A program made the translations under genes and the position numbers. Under the pieces are notes generated by a model. The model saw only the letters and a list, made by a program, of their open reading frames with translations. It made no database searches and was not told where the DNA came from. DNA of 64,000 bases from Alphaproteobacteria bacterium. GTDB taxonomy: Bacteria > Myxococcota_A > UBA796 > GCA-2862545. How positions within the stretch are numbered: the first letter of the stretch is position 1; every line of letters begins with the position of its first letter. The DNA lies in assembly GCA_020632915.1 (NCBI GenBank), contig JACKEP010000023.1:1-64000 (forward strand). The letters run 5' to 3'. Positions 1 to 8,709 of this stretch are shown one piece after another.

Positions 1-1
1 G

Positions 2-373
2 TGGATGGCGTGGCGGCTCGTGGCGGCCGCCGAGGAGGACGCCTGGCACCTCGCCCCGTTGCTGCCGATCGGCCCGGACTGGGTGCCGTCGGCGCCGGTG
101 CGGCTGCATGACGTGGGTGGGGTCGACGGTCCGCCGCGCGCAGGCGGCCTGCTGCTCGCGCGGGTCGTGCCGGGGAGCACGCCGCCGGCGGCCTGCTGCG
201 CGCTGGTGCTGCCCGAGGTGCCTCCCGCGGCGCTGCTCACCGGCTGGTTCGCCCGCCTCGCGCTGCCCCAGCTGGCCGGTACGCCCGAGCTGGCCACCGA
301 GGAGCTGCTGCGCCGCGGCGGTCACCACCTCGTCGCCGCGGCCCACCGGTGGTGGTGGGGTCGGCGGCGCTGA
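2..373 (+). CDS. Hypothetical protein, 5' end probably outside the window
   Basis: The reading frame is open from the first bases of the window to a TGA at 371-373. An ATG at 5 is available, but no ribosome binding site can be seen because the sequence is cut, so the true start is probably upstream. The visible 122 residues are rich in Ala, Leu and Pro, and the tail ends in a Trp/Arg cluster (HRWWWGRRR). I recognise no domain. It converges on the next gene with only two bases between the stop codons. Function unknown; coding status is supported mainly by the unbroken frame and by the fit with its neighbour. Confidence 0.5.
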   Translation, partial: WMAWRLVAAAEEDAWHLAPLLPIGPDWVPSAPVRLHDVGGVDGPPRAGGLLLARVVPGSTPPAACCALVLPEVPPAALLTGWFARLALPQLAGTPELATEELLRRGGHHLVAAAHRWWWGRRR

Positions 374-375
374 CG

Positions 376-801
376 TCAGTGGTGGAAGGTGACGCGGCGG
401 ATGTCGTCGGCGGCGATCTTGTAGTTGCCCCAGGGCGCCACGCCCCAGCAGGGCACGTCGTCGTCGACCATGACCTTGACCGACGTGCCGTCGGTGAGCT
501 TGATGAACGCCACGCGCTTGTCCTTGTCGGACGTGGGCTCCACCCGCACCTCGGCGATGCGCTCGAAGGGCACGGCGGCGTGGCCCTCGCCGATGCGTCC
601 GTAGACGAACACCTCGCCGTCGAAGCTGACCTTGCGCAGCTCGACGACGTTGCCCGACAGGTCCTCGACGGTGGCGGCGAAGTCGCGCGCGGGCACGGGC
701 ACCCGCGACGGGGCGTCGCTGCCGCCGAAGCCGGTCGCGACCGCGGTGATCGGACCGCCGACGGCCACGAGCAGGAGGGCGGGGACGAGGACGCGGCGCA
801 T
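376..801 (-). CDS. Secreted hypothetical protein, 141 aa
   Basis: The protein starts with a basic-hydrophobic signal peptide (MRRVLVPALLLVAVGGPITA), so it is probably exported. The mature part is about 115 residues, mostly predicted beta structure with alternating charged residues, and contains a segment on local pH- or voltage-independent features I cannot name. The ATG at 801 is preceded on the minus strand by GGAG at a good distance, which supports this start. It stands alone: the neighbour upstream (ribF) is divergent and the neighbour downstream is convergent. No catalytic motif or known family recognised. Confidence 0.65.
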   Translation of the reverse strand: MRRVLVPALLLVAVGGPITAVATGFGGSDAPSRVPVPARDFAATVEDLSGNVVELRKVSFDGEVFVYGRIGEGHAAVPFERIAEVRVEPTSDKDKRVAFIKLTDGTSVKVMVDDDVPCWGVAPWGNYKIAADDIRRVTFHH

Positions 802-953
802 GCGGGCTCCAGCCGGGGGGCGGGGCGGATCGCGCGGCGCGCGCCGGGTCGCGAACGGCCCCCGAGCACGGCGTACGGCAGGTCCGCAGGGCTGTCAAGC
901 GCCCGTGGCTCGGCGGGGAAGGCTGCGTTAGCCCGCGCCGAGGTCGGTGCTCG

Positions 954-1943
954 ATGCCTTGCCGCGCGCCGCGCGTGACGGTGCGCTGGACGCGGCGACC
1001 GACCGAGGAAGCCGTGGCCCCTCCCTCCGCCGTGTCTGCCGGTTCCGCCGCCTACGAGGCGCCCGTGCCCGGACCGGTGGTCACCGTGGGCAACTTCGAC
1101 GGCGTCCACCTGGGCCACCGGGCGCTCCTGGCTGCCGCGCGCGACCTCGCCGGCCCCGACGGCACCGTGCTCGCCTACACGTTCCACCCCTCGCCGCGCG
1201 ACGTGATGCAGCCGGGCCACGGGGTGCCGCTGGTGCAGTCCATCGACGATCGCGTCGCGACCCTGCTCGGGGCGGGCGCCGACCACGTCGTCGTCGAGGC
1301 CTTCGACCGCGCCTACGCCGACCACTCCGCCGCCTGGTTCGTCGAGGACGTCCTGGTGGCGCGCCTGCACGCCACGGGCGTGGTGGTGGGCTGGGACTTC
1401 CGCTTCGGCAAGGGCCGCGCGGGCGACGAGGGGCTGCTCCGCGCGCTCCTCGACGTGCCGGTCCGTGTGGTGGACGGGGTCACGCTCGACGGCGCGGTCG
1501 TCAGCTCCACGCGGGTCCGTCAGGCGGTCCAGGACGGCGACCTCGGCCACGCGGCCCGGATGCTCGCCCGGCCCCACGAGGTGGTCGGACCGGTGGTGCG
1601 CGGTGACGCGCGGGGCCGACGGATCGGCTTTCCCACCGCCAACGTCGCGCCGGTCACCGAGCTGCTGCCGCCTGCGGGCGTCTACGCGGTGCGGGTCGAC
1701 GTCGACGGCACCTGGGTGTCGGGCGTGGCCAACCTCGGCGACCGACCCACCTTCGGCCCGGGGCGGGGCCGCCTCGAGGTCCACCTGCTCGACTTCGACG
1801 GCGACCTGTACGACCGCGTCCTAAGGGTACGGCTGGTGGCGCGCCTGCGTGGGGAGCGCGCCTTCGACGGCGTCGACGCCCTCGTCGCCCAGATCCGCCG
1901 CGACGCCGACGCAGCGCGGGCGGTGCTCGCGGAGGCGTCGTGA
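954..1943 (+). CDS. ribF: Bifunctional riboflavin kinase / FMN adenylyltransferase
   Basis: Converts riboflavin to FMN and FMN to FAD in the cytoplasm. The N-terminal adenylyltransferase half shows GNFDGVHLGHR, the nucleotidyltransferase HxGH signature. The C-terminal flavokinase half shows GRRIGFPTANV, the usual nucleotide/flavin-binding stretch. At 329 residues from ATG 954 it is slightly longer than the usual 300-315. The first 20 residues are Arg-rich and unlike the family, and GTG 1014, preceded by GAGGAA, is a credible alternative start giving 309 residues. The stop overlaps the aroE start by four bases (GTGA), so the two genes are translationally coupled. Confidence 0.95.
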   Translation: MPCRAPRVTVRWTRRPTEEAVAPPSAVSAGSAAYEAPVPGPVVTVGNFDGVHLGHRALLAAARDLAGPDGTVLAYTFHPSPRDVMQPGHGVPLVQSIDDRVATLLGAGADHVVVEAFDRAYADHSAAWFVEDVLVARLHATGVVVGWDFRFGKGRAGDEGLLRALLDVPVRVVDGVTLDGAVVSSTRVRQAVQDGDLGHAARMLARPHEVVGPVVRGDARGRRIGFPTANVAPVTELLPPAGVYAVRVDVDGTWVSGVANLGDRPTFGPGRGRLEVHLLDFDGDLYDRVLRVRLVARLRGERAFDGVDALVAQIRRDADAARAVLAEAS

Positions 1944-2785
1944 GCCCGGTCTCGGGGCGCACCCGGGTGTTCGCGCTGATCGGCCATCCGGTCGCCCACT
2001 CCCTGTCGCCGGCGCTGCACAACGGCGAGCTCGCGGCCCACGGCGTCGACGCCGTCTACGTGGCGCTGCCCGTCGACCCCGCCCATCGGGATCGGGTCGC
2101 GGGCGCCATCCGCACGCTCGGACTGGCGGGCTGCAACCTCACCGTGCCCTTCAAGGAGGCCGTCGTGCACGGGCTCGACGCGGTGGAGGGCGTGGCGCGG
2201 GTGATCGGTGCGGTGAACACGGTGGTGCGCGACGGCCAGCGCCTCGTGGGCCACAACACCGACGCCGACGGCTTCGTCGCCGGACTGCACGAGGCGTTCG
2301 GGCCGGTGGCGCCCGGGTGCACGGCGCTGGTGCTCGGTGCAGGGGGCGCGGGCCTCGCCGTCGGGGTCGGGCTCGCCCGGGCGGGCGCCCGTCAGGTCAC
2401 CTGGCTCAACCGCACGCCCGAGCGCGCCCAGGCCGCGGTCGATCGTTGCCAGGCCGCGCTGCCGTCCACCCACCTGCACGCCGGGCCGCTCGACGCGCGC
2501 ACGTTCGCGGCGCTGGCGCCCCACGCCGACGTGATCGTCCAGGCCACCTCCGGGGGCGGCACCGCCGTGGTCGAGGGGCTCGATCCCCAGGCCGTGCGCG
2601 ACGACGCCATCTGGGTCGACCTGAACTACTGGATGGCCGACCCGCCGCTGTGGCGCGCGCTCGCGGCGCGTGGGGTGCGGCTGCAGGACGGCCGCCCGAT
2701 GCTCGTGCACCAGGCGGCCCTGGCCCTGGGCCTCTTGACGGGTATTTCTCCGGACACGGATCGGATGCGAGCGCGGATCGGGTAG
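1940..2785 (+). CDS. aroE: Shikimate dehydrogenase (NADP+)
   Basis: Reduces 3-dehydroshikimate to shikimate in aromatic amino-acid synthesis. Family motifs are in order. Near the N-terminus is GHPVAHSLSPALHN for substrate binding, followed by NLTVPFKE with the catalytic Lys. NTDADG carries the catalytic Asp, GAGGAG is the dinucleotide-binding loop, and NRTPERA is the usual NADP-phosphate contact. At 281 residues the length is normal. The GTG start at 1940 sits inside the ribF stop, giving an operon-like overlap. No odd features. Confidence 0.95.
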   Translation: MSPVSGRTRVFALIGHPVAHSLSPALHNGELAAHGVDAVYVALPVDPAHRDRVAGAIRTLGLAGCNLTVPFKEAVVHGLDAVEGVARVIGAVNTVVRDGQRLVGHNTDADGFVAGLHEAFGPVAPGCTALVLGAGGAGLAVGVGLARAGARQVTWLNRTPERAQAAVDRCQAALPSTHLHAGPLDARTFAALAPHADVIVQATSGGGTAVVEGLDPQAVRDDAIWVDLNYWMADPPLWRALAARGVRLQDGRPMLVHQAALALGLLTGISPDTDRMRARIG

Positions 2786-2807
2786 ACTCCGCCGCCCAGG
2801 AGGGGTG

Positions 2808-3209
2808 ATGGCCGACAGGCCCGTGCTGGTCTGCATGCGGGGCTCGCTTCAAGGCAGCGTGTTCCCGATCCCCGAGGGCGGCCTCGAGATCGGGCGCTCC
2901 CCCGAGAACGACGTGGTGGTCGACGACGACGGGGTGTCCCGGTTCCATGCCCGCCTGCTCTACGACAACGGCTCCCTCTGGCTGCGCGACGCCGGCTCGC
3001 GCAACGGGATCTTCGTCAACGACAAGCGCATCAGCGATCACAAGGCCCTCAAGGTGGGCGACGTGATCCGCCTCGGCGAGACCGACCTGGAGGTCCGCTG
3101 GGAAGAGACCGAGCCCGACGATCCCGAGGACGGCGGCTCGTCCAGTGCAGACAACTCCGGCACGTCCGGTCCGGCGGGACGCCGCCGATGGTTCTGGCCC
3201 TTCGAGTAG
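2808..3209 (+). CDS. Small FHA-domain protein
   Basis: A 133-residue protein that is almost entirely one forkhead-associated domain, a phosphothreonine-peptide reader. The conserved residues are present: GRSPEND in the first loop, SRFHARL in the second, and GSRNGIFVND at the end of the fold. After the domain comes an acidic/Ser-rich tail ending in aromatic residues (RRRWFWPFE). ATG 2808 is preferred over GTG 2805; AGGAGG lies just upstream at 2798-2803. It is followed after 10 bases by a second FHA gene, so the two are probably co-transcribed. FHA proteins normally partner Ser/Thr kinases, but none is present in the window. Confidence 0.9.
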   Translation: MADRPVLVCMRGSLQGSVFPIPEGGLEIGRSPENDVVVDDDGVSRFHARLLYDNGSLWLRDAGSRNGIFVNDKRISDHKALKVGDVIRLGETDLEVRWEETEPDDPEDGGSSSADNSGTSGPAGRRRWFWPFE

Positions 3210-3219
3210 GAGCAAGGGG

Positions 3220-4242
<1,023 letters not shown>

Positions 4243-4318
4243 CGGGGCGTTACAGCGATCGGGTCGACGCGGGCCTGCCCCGGGCACACGCGGGTCGACG
4301 TGGTCCCGGGAGGCCACC

Positions 4319-5455
4319 ATCCGCGTCACGCCCTTCCTGCTCGCCTGCCTGCTCACGGGCTGTGCCGGCCGCGCCCTGGCCCTCGACCCCACGCTCCCCG
4401 ACGGGGACCCGGTGCCGCTGCGCACGCCGGCCTCGGTGCTCGAGGCCGAGTCCGCCAGCGTCGACCCCAGCCGACGGGCGCCGGCCCTGGCGTGGATCGT
4501 GCGCGCCCGTCCGGCCGACGCGCTGCCGCGCTGGGTGATGCAGGGCACCTACGACCCCGAGCCGTGGGTGCAGCAGGGGGTGGTCGCGTCGCTGCTCGCG
4601 CGCGTCGACGAGCCGGCGGTGCTCGACGCCCTGGTCGACTACGTCCAGCGCGGCTCGGGCGACCCCTACGTGCGGGCGCACGCCGCCCACCAGCTGATCG
4701 ATCTGGGTCACGCCGATCGCCTGGGTGGCCTCGTGGGCGCCTGGGCAGGCCAGCCCCCGTGGCGCGCCGCACCGCTGGCGCTGGTGTCGGCGCGGCTGGG
4801 CGACGAGGGTGCGCGGCTGCCGCTGGAGCTGCTGATGTCGCGCGCCGACGTGCGCGACGACACGTCGTTCGTGGTCGATCTGGCCACCTACGGCTGGCCG
4901 ACGCTGTCCGAGGCGCTCGCCCGCGGTCTGCAGTGGCACGAGCCGGAGTCGGCGCTGCGCTTCCAGGTGGCCCGGGCGGTGCTCGGGGCCCGCGACGCCC
5001 GCGACGCGCTCCGGCAGGCGCTGCGGTCCACCGAACCGGGCGAGGCCCGCGACGTCCTCGACCTGATCCGCGCCCTGCCGCCCGAGCCGCGCGCCACGTG
5101 GGCGGCGTTCGCGCGGGGCGCCCGCGACCCGTCCGTGCGGGCCGCCGCAGCGCTCGTGCGCCGTCCCACCGCAGCGGGGCTCGTGCGCGGCGTGCACCGC
5201 GGCGACCCCTACGTGGGCGAGGTGGCGATCGACCTGTCCGACGCGCTCGGCATCGGCCAGGCCGAGGTCGCCCGCGCCGCGATCGCCACCGACGACGCCG
5301 TGCTCCGCGCGCACGGCGCGGCGCTGGCCGGCCACGCCCGCGTCGAGGCGCTGATCCCCGACCTGCTCGCGCTGGCGGGCGACGACTACGCCGACGTGCG
5401 CGTGGCGGCCTACGGCGCGCTGCTGGTGATGGGCGTGACCCCTCCGGCTCCGTGA
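4319..5455 (+). CDS. HEAT-like repeat protein, putative lipoprotein
   Basis: The protein starts with a hydrophobic export signal that ends in LLTGCAG, a good lipobox. The body is Ala/Leu-rich helical and reads as irregular HEAT-like repeats, for example the segment around DPYVRAHAAHQLIDLG. The start is uncertain: no ATG, GTG or TTG lies close to the signal peptide. ATC 4319, preceded by GGGAGG, gives the neatest signal peptide, while the only standard upstream start (GTG 4172) would add 49 unlikely residues inside the previous gene. It lies between two FHA genes and an AAA ATPase gene on the same strand, so it may serve as an envelope scaffold for that module. That role is inference. Confidence 0.75.
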   Translation: MRVTPFLLACLLTGCAGRALALDPTLPDGDPVPLRTPASVLEAESASVDPSRRAPALAWIVRARPADALPRWVMQGTYDPEPWVQQGVVASLLARVDEPAVLDALVDYVQRGSGDPYVRAHAAHQLIDLGHADRLGGLVGAWAGQPPWRAAPLALVSARLGDEGARLPLELLMSRADVRDDTSFVVDLATYGWPTLSEALARGLQWHEPESALRFQVARAVLGARDARDALRQALRSTEPGEARDVLDLIRALPPEPRATWAAFARGARDPSVRAAAALVRRPTAAGLVRGVHRGDPYVGEVAIDLSDALGIGQAEVARAAIATDDAVLRAHGAALAGHARVEALIPDLLALAGDDYADVRVAAYGALLVMGVTPPAP

Positions 5456-5483
5456 TACCCCCGACGGGTCGCTGGAGGTGAGG

Positions 5484-7193
5484 ATGGCCCCGACCGATCT
5501 GCCCGGGTGGGCGGCCGCGCTGCGTGATCGCTACCTGTCGGGTGAGGCGAGTCTGTTCCTCGTCCACGGCAACGTGCGCGACCTGCAGCCGTGGCACGGC
5601 GACGACGGGCGCGTCGAGTACGTCGACCTGCGCACGTTCCTGGAGCGCTTCCTCGCCCGCACGCGCGATGTGGTCGTCTACTACAACGTCAGCCAGGGCC
5701 TGTGCCCGCTCGACAAGGAGCACGAGCGGCGCCTGCGCGCCAGCGTCGACGCCCGCCGCATGCTCGACGGGGGGGAGCGGCTCGGTCCGTTGCCGCGCGG
5801 CATCTCCGAGACGCTGGCCGTCGTGGAGTCGCTCGTCACCGACCCCACGCGCGCCTCGGGCGTCGTGCTCGACTTCTTCGAGATGATCGCCCCCCACGCC
5901 GACCCGGCGTTCATGACCGGCGAGGACAAGGCCAACCTCGTCACCATGCGCCGGTGGTCGTCCGATCCGGCGCTCCTCGCCACCGACAACCTCGTGCTGC
6001 TCGTCACCGAGAGCCTGTCGGACGTCGCGCGCAGCGTGCTCGCCAGCCCGCAGCTGGTCACCGTGCGCGTGCCCTACCCCGAGGAGGCCGACCGCGTGGC
6101 CTTCCTCGCCGCCGAGCTCACGCCCGAGATCCCGGTGGCGATGGCCCAGCCCGCGCTCGCCAAGGTCACGGCTGGGCTCACGTGCGTGCAGATCCGCAGC
6201 CTCATCCAGATGGCCCGCCAGACGGGCACGGCGATCGACTTCCGGTCGGTGGCCGAGCGCAAGAAGGTGATCATCGAGCAGGAGTGCCACGGCCTCGTCG
6301 AGTTCGTCGCGCCGCGGCACGACCTGTCCCACGTGGGCGGCATGGACGAGGTCAAGGCCGACCTGCGGCGCGTAGCCGACGCGGTCAAGGCCGGCGCCCG
6401 CAACCGGGTGCCGATGGGCATGATCTTCGTGGGCCCGATGGGCACCGGCAAGACGTTCGTGGCCGAGGCCTTCTCGGCCGAGTCCGGCCTGACGTGCCTG
6501 CAGTTCAAGAACTTCCGCGACAAGTGGGTCGGCTCCACCGAGGCCAACCTGGAGAAGGTGCTCGAGCTGGTCGAGGCCCTCGGCTACGTGCTGCTGATCA
6601 TCGACGAGGCCGAGCGCGCCCTGTCGAGCGGCGACAACGACGGCGGCGTCGGCAGCCGCGTGATCGCGCGGCTCAAGGAGTTCATGTCCGACACGTCCCA
6701 CCGCGGGCGTGTCGTGATGCTGATGATGACCAACCGGCCCGACAAGCTCGACGCCGACCTCAAGCGCCCCGGCCGCTTCGACCTAAAGATCCCGTTCTTC
6801 TTCCCGGAGACGGCCGACGAGCGGGTGCGCATCCTGCGCGCGCTGGTGCGCAAGAACGACATCCCGCTCGCCGACGACGCCGACCTCGACGCGGTCGCCG
6901 ACGCCACGCAGGGCTACTCGGGCGCCGAGCTGGAGGCGGTGCTGCTGTCGGCGGCCGCCACCGCAGCGCTCGACGGCACGGAAGCCGTCACCGACGACGA
7001 CCTCACCCAGGCCCGCACCGACGTGATCCCGTCCCGCGACGTGCGCATGCTCGGCTACATGGAGATGCTCGCGGTGTTCGAGTGCAGCGCCCGCCGCATG
7101 CTGCCCGCCCGCTACCGCGACCTCGACACCCACCAGGTGCTCGAGCGGCTCGACGCGCTCAAGGCCCAGCTCGGGCGCAGGGCGCTGACGTGA
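5484..7193 (+). CDS. Ycf46-like AAA+ ATPase with a degenerate N-terminal AAA half
   Basis: The 569-residue protein has a complete AAA+ module in its C-terminal half. Walker A GPMGTGKT lies at about 317-324, Walker B LLIIDEAER ends near 377, and the Arg-finger region GRFDLKIPFFFPE follows. The N-terminal half looks like a second AAA fold that has lost its P-loop (FLVHGNVRD) and keeps only a weak Walker B (VVLDFFEMI). That arrangement is typical of Ycf46-like ATPases. ATG 5484 is chosen over GTG 5478 because GGAGG sits at 5474-5478. The stop overlaps the next lipoprotein gene by four bases. It may be a remodelling ATPase for the neighbouring FHA proteins, but its substrate is unknown. Confidence 0.85.
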   Translation: MAPTDLPGWAAALRDRYLSGEASLFLVHGNVRDLQPWHGDDGRVEYVDLRTFLERFLARTRDVVVYYNVSQGLCPLDKEHERRLRASVDARRMLDGGERLGPLPRGISETLAVVESLVTDPTRASGVVLDFFEMIAPHADPAFMTGEDKANLVTMRRWSSDPALLATDNLVLLVTESLSDVARSVLASPQLVTVRVPYPEEADRVAFLAAELTPEIPVAMAQPALAKVTAGLTCVQIRSLIQMARQTGTAIDFRSVAERKKVIIEQECHGLVEFVAPRHDLSHVGGMDEVKADLRRVADAVKAGARNRVPMGMIFVGPMGTGKTFVAEAFSAESGLTCLQFKNFRDKWVGSTEANLEKVLELVEALGYVLLIIDEAERALSSGDNDGGVGSRVIARLKEFMSDTSHRGRVVMLMMTNRPDKLDADLKRPGRFDLKIPFFFPETADERVRILRALVRKNDIPLADDADLDAVADATQGYSGAELEAVLLSAAATAALDGTEAVTDDDLTQARTDVIPSRDVRMLGYMEMLAVFECSARRMLPARYRDLDTHQVLERLDALKAQLGRRALT

Positions 7194-7630
7194 CGGCGCT
7201 GCTCGCCCTGGTGCTGGCGGCGTGCGGGGGCGCGTCCCCGTCGGCGGACCCGTTCGGTCCGGGATCGGCCACGCCGGTCGCCGGCCCCACGGAGGGGTGC
7301 CCGGGAGACGCCGCCGCGCTCCCGATCGCCATGGAGGGTGTGGGCACGTTCGACGGCCCGATGCCGCCGCTCGACACCGACGGCATGTTCTGCGTCGCCG
7401 AGGTCGGCCACGGCGAGGTCACCCACGTCAGCAGCGACGTCGGATCGGTGGCCGACCGCTACCAGCACCACTTCACCGCGCACGACCAGCCCGCGGTGCG
7501 GCCCGACGACGTGGGCGCACCCAACCCCGATCACGAGGCGCTGGTGGTCACGCGCGAGGGCGTGGCCTGGCGCATGGACTTCCGTCGCCGCGACGGCGGC
7601 TTCGTGGACGTCACGATCGTCCGGCAGTGA
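7190..7630 (+). CDS. Small lipoprotein, 146 aa
   Basis: Starts at GTG 7190, overlapping the AAA ATPase stop (GTGA), so the two are translationally coupled. The N-terminus LLALVLAACGG is a short but clear lipoprotein signal, with the Cys near residue 12. The mature part begins with a Ser/Pro/Gly-rich spacer and continues as a compact domain of about 100 residues that I do not recognise. Coupling to a cytoplasmic ATPase is notable, because the two products should end up in different compartments. Function unknown. Confidence 0.75.
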   Translation: MTALLALVLAACGGASPSADPFGPGSATPVAGPTEGCPGDAAALPIAMEGVGTFDGPMPPLDTDGMFCVAEVGHGEVTHVSSDVGSVADRYQHHFTAHDQPAVRPDDVGAPNPDHEALVVTREGVAWRMDFRRRDGGFVDVTIVRQ

Positions 7631-7666
7631 CGCGCTGCGGGCCTGTCTGCTGGCCGCTGGACCGGC

Positions 7667-8503
7667 CTACTGGACCCAGGCGATGGTGACCTGGAGGCGC
7701 ACGTCGGTGTGGCGGCAGTCGCCGACGTTGTCGTCGCCGAACACCCGCAGCGCGAACGGCAGATCCTGGCGGTTGCGCATCTCGTCGGTGAGGCGCGCCA
7801 TCATCGGCCCCTCGAGGTCGATGTCGAGGCGGCCGGCCTGCTCGGTGGGCGGCACCGTGCACGTGGAGTCGGGCTGGCCCAGGCACCAGTAGGCGGCGTC
7901 GCGATCGGCGAACGGCGTGCCGGCGATGCGCGACCAGTCGTAGCGGTAGAGCCCGTTGAACTCCTGCAGCGCCGTCATCGGGTAGCCGGAGCCGCCGCCC
8001 ACCAGCACCCACTCGTCGAGGGTGAGGGTGAAGTGGTCGTCGAACTCGAGGTTGCTGGTGGAGCTGGCGATGTCGAGGTCGCACAGCGTGCCGGTGGTGG
8101 GCAGCTGGACCACGGCGGTGTCGATCGCCTGGGCGGTGTTGTGCTCGTTGTTCGGCGCGAGGTTGCCGCCGGTGTTCCACTGGCAGTCCTGCCGCGCGGG
8201 GAAGAACACCTCGAACGTCTGCACGAGGTGGGGGTCGAGGGCGCAGTCGGGATCGCGGGGCTGCACCGGCAGGTCGGTGTCGATCGGAAGATCCGTATCG
8301 ACCGGGAGCTCGGGGGTGTCGGTGTCGACGATCGGATCGTCGGCCGGCTCCGCGCTGTCGACCACCACCGGATCGTCGGTGACCGGCGGCTTGAGCGGCG
8401 GGCTGTCGGAGTCGACGGGCGCGACGGGGACGGGCTCGACGTCCTTCGTCTCCGACAGGGAGTAGTCGCTGCACGCGAACATCAGGGCGAGGAGGGGCAG
8501 CAT
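7667..8503 (-). CDS. Lipoprotein with Asp-Thr-Asp linker, 278 aa
   Basis: The N-terminus MLPLLALMFACSDYSL is a lipoprotein signal of the kind common in myxobacteria. It is followed by about 80 residues of low-complexity acidic and Pro-rich linker, including the repeated unit DTDLPIDTDLP. The C-terminal 170 residues form a folded, Cys-containing domain with several aromatic residues. I do not recognise that domain. The open frame continues further upstream, but ATG 8503 gives the proper signal peptide and has no competing start. The linker probably holds the domain away from the outer membrane. Confidence 0.8.
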   Translation of the reverse strand: MLPLLALMFACSDYSLSETKDVEPVPVAPVDSDSPPLKPPVTDDPVVVDSAEPADDPIVDTDTPELPVDTDLPIDTDLPVQPRDPDCALDPHLVQTFEVFFPARQDCQWNTGGNLAPNNEHNTAQAIDTAVVQLPTTGTLCDLDIASSTSNLEFDDHFTLTLDEWVLVGGGSGYPMTALQEFNGLYRYDWSRIAGTPFADRDAAYWCLGQPDSTCTVPPTEQAGRLDIDLEGPMMARLTDEMRNRQDLPFALRVFGDDNVGDCRHTDVRLQVTIAWVQ

Positions 8504-8709
8504 GGCAGTCTCCGGGGGGGCCGGGGCGCGGGAGTGAACCATGGATCGGACGGCCCCGGTACCGGTTGAGGCGGATATCGGGTTTGGACGCAGCAGTGCG
8601 CGGAAGTTCGCATTCGTTCCTTCGGGTTGGTGCGCGGCGCGCTTCGGGAAATCCGCAGAACGCGTGCGCTGCGCGGGGCCGGTTGACCGCGATCCGGCGA
8701 CACGCCAAC
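8504..8709. promoter_or_regulatory. Divergent intergenic region of about 200 bp
   Basis: This stretch lies between the minus-strand lipoprotein gene and the plus-strand membrane protein gene, so it must carry promoters for both. Its AT content is locally higher around 8575-8640 than in the flanking genes. I see no clear -35/-10 pair, operator palindrome or hairpin in it. Confidence 0.35.
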
